Shown here: positions 10,560 to 22,599 of the stretch, piece by piece
How the letters are laid out: the number at the start of each line of letters is the position of its first letter
Position numbering within the stretch: the first letter of the stretch is position 1
Assembly (NCBI GenBank): GCA_021442155.1
Contig: CM038223.1
Coordinates: 37,856,983 to 37,920,982 of the forward strand
DNA length: 64,000 bases
Origin: Cymbidium sinense
Lineage: Eukaryota; Streptophyta; Magnoliopsida; Asparagales; Orchidaceae
Direction: 5' to 3'
Made by a program: the position numbers and the translations under genes
The notes under the pieces: generated by a model
Database searches by the model: none
What the model was told of the DNA's origin: nothing
The model's input: the letters and a program-made list of their open reading frames with translations, nothing else

Positions 10560-13500
10560 ATGTAATACCAAAGGCATAGTCACTAAAAGAAAATTTAGCT
10601 ACAAGTAATTAGTTTGAATTTCTCTGATGCAAATAGAAGTAGTATAAGCTTGAAAAGCCATAGTCACCTGCCTCTCCCATGCATCATGGAGATGCTAAAA
10701 AGTAGCTTCCTAATCATTGACTAATAAAGAAAGAACCTACTCAAGTTTAGACACCTGAGCATACATCTGTGACCAATCTTCTTCTATAACTATGATAGCC
10801 TATCTCACCATAGATATACTCTTTAATAAATACTATGTTCTCTATTGTAGCTCTCTCAATTCTGTAGATATATCAAGAAGCTATATCTACACTTTAGAGA
10901 GCTCTTTCTAGTATGATTTTAAGGCTTTGAGGCTGTGCTTGAGATCTTGGTTGACTACAGAAGCTTCATAAGAAGTAGTGTTAAGAAAAGTCTCTACATC
11001 AATGAATGTGTTTGACAAGAGCTATTGGCAAGTAGTGTGTAATGAGAATAATCTAAACTCAACATCTTAGCACAGAGATTTCCATAACTGTAACTCTTCT
11101 TGCTTCAAGTCCCAAACTAGCTGCAAAGTCCAACAAAGAATTTACCTCCACACAGAAGCTAGAAAGCTTAGGCAAAACTTATAAGTCAACACCCAGAAGC
11201 AGGTGTTGTAGTGCTATCACTATATAGCATAAGCTCTTCGAAGAGAGCCACAATGTGATGATCCTAATGGTCTAGAGCATATCCTAGGGATGAAGCATAA
11301 AATATTCAAACAAGATAAGCGCCTTTGAGTTATATCCCTTAAACTAGAATTAGGGTAGTTATCTGTATAAGAGTCAAGATCTACTTAGGAATCATCTTAG
11401 GTGGCACTCAATATTACTCAAGTTAAGTTTGATAAGAGTGACTTACAACAAGTCATTAATGCATCAGATTTTTATGTTCATAGATCCTCTCTAATGTGTA
11501 TATGGTCATCACTGACAAACTCAATAGAATGAGAAACTAAAAAAGTCTCACTAGCATTTATCAATAATACCAAAGTGACATCACTCTCTATATGCTATGT
11601 TGATGGTTCAACCTCTATTAGTAGATATGGAGTGTAAATGGAGTCAGATATTCTTGCTACTCTTATATCATAATCAATTAGAAGGGGTCCAGACATCTCT
11701 ATCAATCTCTATATGAACATGTGAAGCTCTCGATGATGCTTTCAACCATTTTTCCATCTATTTGAAGACTTCTTAGAAGCATGAGCTGTATGTCAAAAGG
11801 AACATAAGTGTCATATTAGTCTAGCTCTCCTGAGTCTATGAATTTATATGTAGAAGCCTAGCTTCAAAAGGAGAGAAAAAGTATGATGAATCCATAGAAA
11901 CTATAGGTGACTAACTATTATGTTAACCATCTATGGAGCTACATAGAAATCAGAATTAGTTCCTAGGCAAAGAAAATAATTCCAAGCGATAGAAGCTACT
12001 TTTAACTAAACAGATAGTGATAAGTTCCCCGGTGAATGAGTTCCTGCTATATCAAGCATCTATGGTAGTCCATATGTGGGTGTAGCCTGAGTAAAGCCAT
12101 ACTTTATAGTTATTATGATAGAAGTGTATCTCTCTAAAATCATAGACATGATAGCGATAGCAAAGCCAAGCAAGCCTAAGCTCAATGAGATATTCTACTA
12201 TGCATTTGTACTTTGGATTTGATAATAATAAGGGTGTACCTCTATCAGTAATAAAATCTATGAATCTCTATCCCAAGCTCTAAGCAAGCAAGTTATAAAA
12301 TAATGATATGTGAATAATCTGAAAGTCATCATGCATGCTGGTGCAAATATAAATGTCTTGATCTGATCTCTACCTAAAGCAATTATAGTTCTGCTCAGCT
12401 GCATAATCAACAAGAAATGCTACTCTCTAAATTAAGGAGATGTCCTAAGACAGCTAAAATCTCTAGAAATATGTGCGTGAAACCATCCATGGAGGTAATG
12501 CCAAGGATCCTCCACTTCGTTGCAGCATGTGTCGACATGATGTTCACTATGCTTAGCCAATAATACAAGTAAGCTAGTGTTGTAGGTGCTAGTACAATCC
12601 TTTCACTATGAACAAGCAAACTAGCCATCAAGAGAGTAGAAGGATGAAAGAGTCTGCTACGACCATGGAACACAAAGTAACACAGCCTTGTGGCAACGAA
12701 GGCTACTAACAATGACTCTTTATTGATGCCTTATGCTAGAACATGTTGAGAACTAGCTCCTCTTTGAAGCTCAAATATAGTATTGAAGGGTTTATCAAAT
12801 AAATTAAAGCCAATGTCAAACTGATCATCAAAGCATGTAAAATGAGCCAAAGAGACTGTTAAAAAAAACTCTAAGACCATGTATCATGAGTAATAATGTA
12901 GGGTCATCTATAGCCTGATCTCCACTCTCTAAATAATAGTGAGCTAAAGCATGGTAAAGGCTAGAAGAATATACATAACCTCTTCTCCTCTATTGGCCAA
13001 CTGATTGATGCTCACAGAGCCCATGATCTGGAGGGATGCACTCCTTATAGGGAATGCCTAAAATAAGGATGCCTATTATATCTTGTGTATTCACCAAAGT
13101 AATTATCATCTCATGTGAACCAATCCAATAAGCATTGGTGGCCCTATCCTAATACTCTATTATGTCAGGGTTCCAAGTGAAGGGAAGATGGCTATAGTCA
13201 AATACTGATGCATATATTGCACAATATTTGTTATCCCTCTTGAGAATATCATAATGCATCTGCAAATGATGGTAGTCCCAAAATATGTAGCCACTGATAG
13301 CTAACGAAGGCATACCAAACACTGACTTTGGGTTCCAATCTTCTTCCTCATGATGTAATCTATGATAACCCAAAAGCTAGATCATCCCTATAGAAGGAGC
13401 ACTATCTACAACTAGTTGGAGTACATCCTGATCCCCAAAACTGAGGTGATATGTACCTTGCTCTAGAGGAACATCATGACTATGTCTCAGCTTCAAACTA

Positions 13501-13560
13501 ATCATCTAATCAAATGAATCATACCCTAATAAAAATTATGAATAAAAGGGTAGAATGTTA
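10560..13560 (-). pseudogene. Plant-mobile-domain-like (PMD) 3' ORF carried by Tat-1
   Basis: Minus-strand remnants between integrase and 3' LTR resemble the plant mobile domain (PF10536). In order they show LPFTWNPDIIEYW and TNAYWIGSHEM, then an ILGIPYKECIP segment (13149-13373 and just below), then FVATRLCYFVF, LLMASLLVHSERIVLAP and LAYLYYWL (12407-12712), then YGFTQATPTYGLP near 12050-12120. A helix-rich tail, partly coiled-coil by eye, follows to about 10560. Stops and shifts break the reading frame many times. PMD proteins occur in plant genes (MAIN/MAIL family) and in transposons. Position inside the element, on its coding strand and ahead of the polypurine tract, suggests an accessory ORF of the retrotransposon. 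Confidence is good for PMD at 12400-13400 and low for the tail. Confidence 0.6.
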
Positions 13561-13887
13561 GATGTCCAAGTAAATGAATCTTAAAAAATATCTCTGCTCA
13601 TCAACTCAATATCACTTAATGCCATAATAAATGATCATGTAATATGGCTAAATAATATGGATCATAAGCTTCTATTGTGGTCCATATATGCTCCTCAATA
13701 GGCTCAATAGGAGGCATATCATCTAGCATTTTCAAATAAATATTTTAGTAGATCTTAAATTAAAGGAGCATATAAATTTTATGGACATTATAATAAAGAA
13801 AGAATATCTGAATCTTTAAATGAGTTGCATTTGTTGGCTTTAATTTAGTCTTGTCTAGACTTTAGATTTATATTTGTATTTGGTTCT

Positions 13888-14471
13888 TTTGGACATGATA
13901 GATACAAATTTGTATTTAGATTTGATTCATTTTAAACATGTTTAATCTAAGTTTAGGTTTAGATTTAGCTCATTATAGATATGATGGATCTAGGTTTGGG
14001 TTTAGATTAAGACCCTTTGAACATGATGGATCTAAATTTAGATTTAGATTTGCCTTTAGACATAATCGATCAAATTTTATGTTTAGATCCAACCAGTTTA
14101 GACACAATGGATGTAAATTTAGGTTAAGATCTAGTCCGCTTAAGACATATTGAATCTAAGTTTGGGTTTAGTTCTAGCCCATTTGGACATGATGGATCTA
14201 AATTTATATTTTGATCTTGCCCTTTTGGACATGAGAGATCTAAACTTAGATTTAGATCCAGTCCATATAAAAAATATTGAATCTAAGTTTGGGTTTAGAT
14301 CCTGCCCCATTGGATATGATGGATCTAATTTTAGTTTAGGTTTAGGCCCTTTAGACATGATAGATCTAGGTTAGGGTTTAGATCTGGCCCCTTTGGACAT
14401 GATGGATCTAAATTTAGATTTAGTTTCATCCCTTTTGGACATGATAAATCTAAGTTTGGGTTTAGATCTCC
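13888..14471 (-). repeat. 42-bp tandem repeat, about 14 units
   Basis: The unit on the plus strand is close to TTTGGACATGATGGATCTAA followed by GTTTGGGTTTAGATCTAGCCC, repeated about every 42 bp. Because 42 is a multiple of three, several frames stay open on both strands, giving spurious repeat-encoded ORFs at 13938-14374. The array lies between the integrase end and the PMD-like ORF, where Tat/Ogre elements often carry tandem repeats. Confidence 0.9.
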
Positions 14472-14849
14472 TTTATCAGATGGAGTTTTTCTTTAATGGA
14501 AAATTTTCCTTACATTACAAGGAAGATAAAATTGCCCCTTATTTAAAGGGGAATTTTTCTTTGAGATGAAGATATTCTTCTCGTACTCAAATCCTGATAG
14601 TGATTTATCATTTCAATTGATCAATTTATAGTCAATTTTTGCTCTTGTGTTTATAAAGCATAATGCTTTTAATAGTAATGCATAATATCTATTGAGATAT
14701 TATCCAGTTATGCATAATATCTTTTGAGATATTATCCATTTATAGGACATATAAGCCTTACACCTTTTGCAGTAATGAGCTGACAAGCTCCCCCTTCATA
14801 TAATTTTTGATAATATATGGTCATTCTCAATTTGAGTCAAACTTTCCAC

Positions 14850-15870
14850 TAACTTGGTGATGGAGAATGATAAGCCTTCTATGTGGTAAAAATAGTTTGT
14901 CCACTTTGAAGCTTCTTAGGTGAACTATGTGGTCATGAGCTCGGTTCATTCTTGCTCTATAAGTTTCCAAGTTTTGCTAAGCTTGTATCCAAATTTCAAC
15001 TCAAGCTTCAAGCTCTTCAAGTTATACTCAAATATTTTCATCCATTGTGAGCTCATTTTAGACTATAATATTAACTGAAGGCAATTCTACTTCAAGAGAA
15101 AGTATGTCTTCTATCCCAAAGACAAATGAGTATGGTATTCATGTGTAACAGTTTTATATATGGTGTGATATGCCTACAAGGCTTCTATTAATTTATCATG
15201 TCATTCCCTATTATTTTTTGAGAGAATTTCTTCAAAAAATTTGATTAATGTTTTCTTAAATTCTTTGGCAAGACCATTGGCTCTTGAATTATATATTGAA
15301 AAATATCACCAATCTATCTTGTATCACTCAAAGAAACACTGGATTTTGACATTCTTTAAGGCAGTGCCATTATTAAAAATAATTCAATAAGGTACTTCAA
15401 ATTGATAGATGATGTGATCTTGAAATAATTTCATTATATTGTATGAAATGATATCCTCTAAATAATTGAGGGACTATTAAATTGATTATATCAGTTTTCC
15501 AACTTTCAAAATGTCAAGATGACATTGTCAGATGTAAGACATTATGCGGCCTAAGCAACATGTCTACATGTATTTAATATAGATGACATCTTCTAGCATG
15601 TCTAATGCAATTTTAAATCATGCTAAGCCAGTAATATTCTATTTGTTTGATTTTAATCTTCAATTAAGGATCATATTGGTGTGTAGCACATAACCCTTCA
15701 TGGACTTTAACCATTACCATCGTGGCTTCATTTGGTCCTGAGCATCATAACCATATTTGATCAAATGAATGACGATATAGTGCCTGATTTACAAAAGTAT
15801 ATCGTAGCGCTCTTTGTGAAATTTGATAAGCTTCTAATTTATCATTAGGTAGGCTAACACCTTTAATATA
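14850..15870 (-). pseudogene. Tat-1 integrase
   Basis: Minus-strand translation after the second RNase H shows a Tat-type integrase. Seen motifs are LRYTFVNQALYRHSFDQIWL, VKVHEGLCATHQ (HHCC zinc region, damaged), HIIYQFEVPY with NNGTALKN (second acidic residue region), KIDWxYFSIYNSRANGLAKE (with the catalytic Glu position close behind) and HDKLIEALxAYHT. The stretch between the zinc region and the D-N-G motif is shortened, so the first core Asp segment is missing. Stops occur at Trp and Gln positions. Integrase inserts the cDNA into the host chromosome; this copy is inactive. Its place last in pol matches Ty3/gypsy rather than Ty1/copia order. Confidence 0.8.
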
Positions 15871-15884
15871 AGTAATAAATGGAT

Positions 15885-16690
15885 CTTATTAATCATCTTC
15901 TTTTATTATCATTAAAACCTCTTGATTTTCTTCAGCTTTAAAATCTTGAAGAAGACTTGGTGCCAATGCTATCCTACTTTGGACTGTTATTATAATTAGT
16001 TCTCCTTGAGAGTCTATCATTTCTTTGACTGATTTAGCTAATACATCAGCCTTGCTATTTTTCTGATAAAACACTCTTATAATTATTACTTCAATGATTT
16101 GTTTCAGAAGCTCTAAAATATGCTTGTGATAAAGCACTAATTCAAGATTGTTTATCTCAAAAGTCTTAATTATTTATCAAATTATAAATTGAGAATCTCC
16201 ATAAACATGAACCTCCTTGATTTTCATATTAATTTCTAGCTCTAGGCTTACAATTAATGCTTCATATTTAGCCTCATTAGGATATATGAATATTGAAGTT
16301 TACAAATTTATGGTGTCACAAATATCAAGCCAATTCCAACATGTACCGCAAGTAATTCTAGTGCTTTAGCTGACTTTATTAATGAAGCTCTATTGAAGTA
16401 AAGCCCTTATTTTAATAATTGTAGAGATTTTTTCACATCGAAGATTTGCTCATCAAGCAATTCATCATTAACTGGAGAATCTGTTAATAAAGGGTAAGTA
16501 ATTAGAAAGTCAACTAAAGCATGCCCTTTTATAGTTTTTTGTGAGACATATATTATGTCAAATTAGAGTAACAAGACTGCCCATTTAGCTAAGTGACCCA
16601 TTTGGGCAGACCTAGTCATTAAGAATTTGAGAGGATTGACTTTGGATATCAAAGTTATCTTATGTGATAACATATAATGATGTAATTTTT
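15885..16690 (-). pseudogene. Tat-1 second (archaeal-type) RNase H and connection
   Basis: Downstream of the RT-linked RNase H is a second RNase H-like segment typical of Tat elements. It shows a YPNEAKYEALIVSLELEI motif, VHVYGDSQFII (catalytic Asp) and, in the ORF at 15889-16137, KNSKADVLAKSVKEM (the ADALA-type end) followed by a VQSRIALAPSLL linker. The connection near 16560-16640 carries the remnant of the WAVLLSEFDI-type motif. Stops interrupt the middle part. This domain is thought to help remove the RNA strand during cDNA synthesis. Confidence 0.75.
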
Positions 16691-16699
16691 TTAGTAGCA

Positions 16700-18190
16700 A
16701 ATATCAATGATAAACATTGCTTCTTAATAGGAGAAGATCTACAAGTGATTTTATTAATAAAAATATCCAAATTTGACTTAAATTGTACTCCTATTGAAAA
16801 TATCAGTACACGATATACTTATATAGTACAGGGAATATCAATAGGAAAGAAAATACTTTATATTATATAAGTCGACATTTAATATGAAAGAAAATACACT
16901 ATTAGCTCAATAGGGAAATATCATTACTTCAATTAAACATCAACTTATATGGTATAGAGTATTTTCTTTCCCTTCTTCATTATTTTGAGCTAATATAGCT
17001 CCAAGTGATTCCTTTAGGGATACTGTATATAATATTAATGGCTTTCCTATTATTGGTGCTGTCAAAATTAAGGGATGTAATAAATATTGCATTATGCTAT
17101 TGATTTCCTCCTGACAAGCATCATCCCATATAAAAGGTGCATTCTTTTTCATTAATCAGGCTAAAGGTTGACATCTTCCTATGAGGTTATAAATTAATAT
17201 CCTAATATAAGCTAACTTTCCTTGTAATTAATGTAGATGCTTCAAGGTCTTAGACAGTGGAATCTCTATTTTTAGTTTGACTTTAGAGGGATCAATTTCA
17301 ATTCTTCTATGGAGCATAATAAAGCCTATAATGTTTTCAAAAGTAATGGAAATAACACATTTTAAATAATTCATCTTTAAGTTAAAATTTTGTATTATGT
17401 TGAATACAATTGTTAAATCACTTATGTGCTCATCTTGAGATTTATTTTTTACAGCCAAATCATCAACATAACATTCTACAAACTTATGTATTAGATCATC
17501 AAAGATGTGGGTCATTACTCTTTGTTATGTAGCACCGACTTTTCAAACCAAATGGCATAACTTCATAATAATAAATGCCTATAAGTGTGTAGAAGGATGT
17601 ATGTTCTTTGTTCTCTAAAGCCATCTTAATTTGGTTGTAGCCTGATGAATCATCCATGAAAGAGATCATGTCATAGTTTGGCATATTGTCTACCATGAGT
17701 TCTGCATTAGGTAATGAAAAATCATCTTTTGGGCATGCTTTATTTAAATCTCTGAACTCAATGCTGACACAAATTTGCCCATTATTTCTCTTAACTATAA
17801 CGATATTGGCAGTCCAATCGACATATTTTTCTTCCCAAATGAATCTTGGATTGCTTTTTAGTTTCAAGCAATTACTTACTCTTCCATTTTCAATCGCATT
17901 TGCCTTGATCCTAGCTTTCCAGGAAGTACGTTAGGTTTAATGGTTAGTTTATGTATAGCTATGTCTAGCGATAAGCCCAACATTTCACTATAATTCCACG
18001 CAAAATAATTTTTATATTTGCTAAGTAGTGTTTTTAATTCGTCCAACTTTTTTGATATGAGGTTAGTACTAATAAAGGTTAGCCAAGGAACTTCTTCAGT
18101 ACTCAGGTTAATTTTTTGAAGCTCATCAATAGTAGCTTGATTGCTCTCAACAGACTCCTTCTGGGCCTCTTTGAGGTCAATTATCAATTC
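16700..18190 (-). pseudogene. Tat-1 reverse transcriptase with RNase H
   Basis: Four adjoining minus-strand ORFs together span an RT-RNase H. From the N side they show FAWNYSEMLGLSLDIAIHKL (17876-18187), ICVSIEFRDLNKACPKDDF, ISFMDDSSGYNQIKMA and YEVMPFGLKS (17499-17867), then FVECYVDDLAVKNK with the YVDD catalytic box, LKMNYLKCVISI and the IGFIMLHRRIEIDPSK motif (17228-17515), then APFIWDDACQEEI and KPLILYTVSLKESLGAILAQ (16940-17152). The wording is Tat-lineage. The catalytic Asp pair is preserved, but a frameshift and stops between the pieces prevent a single product. A TG-rich leftover around 16660-16930 does not match any domain clearly. Confidence 0.88.
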
Positions 18191-18949
18191 ATCTTCAAGT
18201 ATATTCTCATTTTCATGTGAAACATCACTTTATTGATTTGTAGCTTCAAAAGAAACTTCTTCTTTTTTGGATACAACATAGCATGAGCTCATTGGGAAAA
18301 TGCTGAGGCAATATATCCTAATCCTCATGTGATAAACTTTCCATATCCTGTGGAAATTTAGGTATTATCCCCATGTTAGAGCTTCTTAAATAATCGGGCT
18401 TGAATATTTGATTATATTGAATAAACATTATTTTTAACTAATTTCTTTAGACCTGATGAGAAGTATTAAGGAATTATTATTGAAATGTCTTCTTTCTCAA
18501 AATCATCCTCTTCAAATAATTCTTGGATAGGATTTATAGTTTGCTTTTTTATTTTGTAGAAAAAGATCCCACATTCATCATGACCTCTTCTTGGAGGGAC
18601 ATAGAAAGTTTTCAACTATTCTATTTCTCTTTTCTTGAAGCTGTTAAAGTTTTTATTTGTGCATTTAGTACTATAGTTATTTTCATAGCCTTGTTAGATA
18701 TTTGAGCTTATGGTGCCCATATTAAAAAAGCATGGGTTTTCTCTAATTATATTATCATATCACTAGTACTAGCTCCTTTTCTTTAGCTAGTTGAGGCATT
18801 CTTAGGTTGATAAAGTAATAACTCTTTTTCATCATCCTTAGTATCACTTCTTAGATGGGAAATTATTTCAAGTTGTTTTGATTCAATAGTGCTTTTATTT
18901 TTCAAATCATTACCTTTAAACATTATCTTGATGGGTGGAGACACTTGCT

Positions 18950-19490
18950 TTTGAGCATTAACTTCTCCTACTTTCTTAGGAATAAATACTTAGCATCATC
19001 ATAGATCTTAATTTCATGTATCAAGAAGGGATTCATATCACCATCAATTAGACATTCTTCTTCATTTTGAATGTACTTCATACATTGAGGGAGAGTTGAA
19101 GGCAGTAAGCCATATTCATAATAGCTTACTAAAGAGTGCTTTGTATAAAACACTAGCTTCAATTACATAGAATTTAGCTTCTACATATAGTTTTCTAAAA
19201 TGTATATGCAAAATAAGAGATCTTAGGGTTTATTATCCTTGTTTATTAAATCCTTATAAGAATACTATACTTTTATCCAGACAATGAGCATCCAAAGCTA
19301 ATGTTTTGAGTGTCTTGGCTATTAAGGGATTGACAAAAGCACCTGGGTCAATCAATATTATTTTAATACGGCTGAAATTACTTTTAGTTGTGACATAAAG
19401 GGGCCAATTATGTTTGGTCTTCCATAGTATTAGGTCATCATTAGTGAATATGAGGTTGCTGACTTTTGAGAAGTTAAATCTTCTTTCATC
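18950..19490 (-). pseudogene. Tat-1 aspartic protease and linker
   Basis: The minus strand shows FTNDDLILWKTKHNWPLYVT then IKIILIDPGAFVNPLIAKTL; the D-P-G-A motif near 19340-19365 stands where retroviral proteases have D-S/T-G. Downstream at 18968-19162 is the Tat-type linker YGLLPSTLPQCMKYI, IDGDMNPFLIHE and DDAKYLF, which normally joins protease to RT. Between this and the RT at 18190 is about 700 bp of weakly conserved, acidic linker sequence. Protease cleaves the gag-pol precursor; this copy has stops. Confidence 0.75.
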
Positions 19491-20279
19491 CTTTCTTCAA
19501 TAAAGAAAGCTTCATATTATTTTAGATTTTATAAAGCTTTAATTAATGTCTCAAGTATATCCTTAGACATCATGAGAGCATCATAGATACTTAGTAAATC
19601 TAGTAACTTGCATAAATGTGCTGGAACATTATAGTCCACTCAAGTTTTGGTGGCCCTCTAAGGTTTAGTTGGTAGTGGGGGTAAGGTATCTTGAATAATT
19701 TGAATTTATTTGCCTTTATTTCTAACTTAACTCAGTGGTGGTGGAAGAATTAATCTTCCATGCCTTAACTATATTTGAGTTATTTATTTTGTGAAATCTT
19801 CTTTATCAGAGAAAGTTTTTGAACTTTGTGCTTCTTCAAAAATTTTAGAGCTTTTAGAACTCTCAAAACTGCTGCTTAGTTTCGAACATAACATCTTTGA
19901 ACCCAATTTAATCTTTCCTTTGATAGGCTTTTCTTTTAGAAAGCATAGCTGTTTCTCAAAGTCGGTTGATGTTGCAATTACATGACATGCCTTTTTTTGA
20001 AGTTGATAATTTTATTTATCAAAATTTTCACACATGCTCATGACTCAACATGTTTCTCTTGTAACCTCTTCTTCAAGATTTTTCATGTCAGGTTGTAAGT
20101 GGAGCATATATTTTTTCCAATTTAACTAACCTTCAGGGAGGTTGCTCATACTCATCCAAAAAGTCATTCATTTTTTGTATCTGTGATTTTGGTTTTTGAG
20201 GTTTCCACTTTTATCTTGATTTAAAAGATTTTGATGAGGATAATTGATTGATTTTCATCTATTCCTTTATATTATAAAA

Positions 20280-21980
20280 AAATTGCCCCGTATTAGGCAA
20301 GAGCATTCTTGGGTCAATTTTTAATTCTAAAGAGTTTTTCAACTGAATTACTTTTATAGCTAGAATAGTATTAATCATTCCTTTAGTCTTCTTTGAGATG
20401 AAAGTCTCCCAACGACCTTCTTCTTCTGCTTGTGGGGCTTTGCCCCTATTCTATGTTTTGACTGACTTGACATATTTGTCTTTGTATCTTGACCTTGAGG
20501 TATTATAATAAAATTCACTTCTTCTTTTAGGATGTAACAATATACTATTAGATAGGGTGAGCTCACTATTTCGATACCTCCTCTCTACCCAATCATTAAA
20601 GATGAAACAGTCCTCAATTAGGTGACTTATAAATCTTCAGTATGAGTAATAGTTAGGATGACTGACTTTGTTTTCTTAGTTAGGTCGATGTGGCTTGGGT
20701 AATTACAATCCCAACGTTAGGGAATGCTTAAAAAATTTTGTAGTACATTCTCTCTTAAATGAATATAGTTTGGTCATTTCCACTTCAAAGGTCGGGCCTT
20801 TTTTCTTATGCTCCATGAGCTTTATCTCTTGTCATGAGGTTGTTGAACCTCCATTTTTTTATTAATTGTAAATGTGAATGTTGTATTTAATATTATTATT
20901 TCTTAAATCGTATGACTTAAGTTGCTTTCCTTTCACATAAAAATTATTATTATAACAAGTGTTAAGACCCTTTTGGTTGAGAAACCTCTTGAATTTGTCT
21001 ACATGATCCAATAACTCTTAGAATGTATTAATTATGGCCATGGATAGATATGTGGCCATCTGATCATCTATGTTCCCTATTAAGAATTCTACTGCATGCT
21101 TTTCTAGGAGTTGTTGGTCACAATTCATGCTCAGATTTCTCTATCTTGTGATATATTTGTGACACTCTCATCCTTTCTTCTTTTCTCCAAACTGAGATTT
21201 ACAATCATCACTTTTTTGATTGCTCCTACAAATCTCTTGACACAAAGTGTTTCCTATTCAGCGAAGGCTTTTATTAAGTCATTGGGCTGAGTCTCCAAGG
21301 CAAGATCTACAATCATTACTTTCTTGGTTTCTCATATAAATCTCTTGATGAAGCATGTTTTTAATTTAGTAAACATTTTTACTAAGTTGTTGGGTAACTC
21401 AGGATACCATTTGAAGGCAATGTTGGTAAGACTATTAATGAATTATCGTAATAGTAAGGAATTATTTTCTCCGGTATTCCCATAAGTAGCTTTGAATTGG
21501 GCTAAGTGCCATTGTGGATTTTCTATGCCTAAAAAGGTGTTTTATTTCAGCAAATATACCCTTTAGGATATTTCTTTCATATTTAGATGGGTATAGTTGG
21601 TCATTTCCAACCAGTTGTTCGACAATCTCTAAGGTAGTGACTGCTTTGATTATTTGTCTGATGAGATATTCTACTTGGGATTTTATTATGACATCAATCA
21701 CTTGGTGAGTGCTTAGTGTAACTTCTCCTAGAGGTTCTTGTCTTTACATCGGAGCTATTGACAAGATAGGTGAAGCATTCTGCATGCCTCTAGTTTTAGC
21801 TATTGGATTGATCATTTTAAGAGCATTTCTCAGAGGTATTTATTGTGTTGTGTTTAATATTAGGTTAAGCTGACCAAATAGCTCTTTCATTAACCCATTC
21901 ATCTCATTAATATAATTGTTGAGTTGATTGATTTCTTGGTCTCTTCTTTGGAATTGAGAACCCATCTATCATTATAACCT
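20280..21980 (-). pseudogene. Tat-1 gag
   Basis: Minus-strand remnants of a Tat-type capsid protein are present: TNIAFKWYPELPNNLVKMF and FIKRFIxETKKVMIVDLALE near 21240-21440, in the order known for retrotransposon gag (PF03732-like). A C-terminal segment at 20560-20640 reads close to HLIEDCFIFNDWVERRYR followed by GELTLS-like residues, the position of the gag HPTEDC motif. The sequence 21130-21360 contains two near-copies of a KKVMIV..L..E..P segment, an internal duplication of about 125 bp. Stops and shifts are frequent. Confidence 0.65.
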
Positions 21981-22599
21981 TGTTATAACATCAATTAGTT
22001 CATTAATTTTTTTTTCAATTTCTACTCGGGTTTTACCATCGGGCATTTGGTGACTTCGGCACTATTGATGTTGTTCCTCACTTTATTATTTAGGTACTAC
22101 ATTTATATTTTATACACGCGTATTAACCATGTGAACAATATTAACTTCCATGCAATCAATAATTTTATTATTTTGAAAATTGGGAGCTTGTTCTTCTTCA
22201 TCAATTAAAAGTTGTCATCTTCCCAAAAGGGTTGATTGTTTGCTTCATCATCCATTGACTAACTATTTTTAGATCGATGTTTCTAATTAATGATGGGTGA
22301 TTAAGCTTTTTCTTCTTCTGATTGAGCTTGGTTGCATTAGGTCATCTCATCTTTGATGATTTGAGACTCTTTACCCAAATTGATCGGGACCTCCTAGTGG
22401 TGGTTCTCTAGGAACATATCCTAGATGTCACACCCTCATGTTTCCCGAATGGATTAAAATGGGATGATTGATATTTCCTTTTAGTGAAGGTTGTCGGGAC
22501 CTTCCAACAACTGGCCACTTAGTACCCTTGCACTGTAGAGCTCATTATTGGTGCTCACCAAATAATAAACTCCTAGGCCATGAGTTCTACTCTAGGTTG

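Noticed and set aside
13938..14374. Overlapping 71-74 codon ORFs on both strands (RFGFRLRPF-type peptides)
   Set aside because: They are produced by the 42-bp tandem repeat, whose period is a multiple of three.
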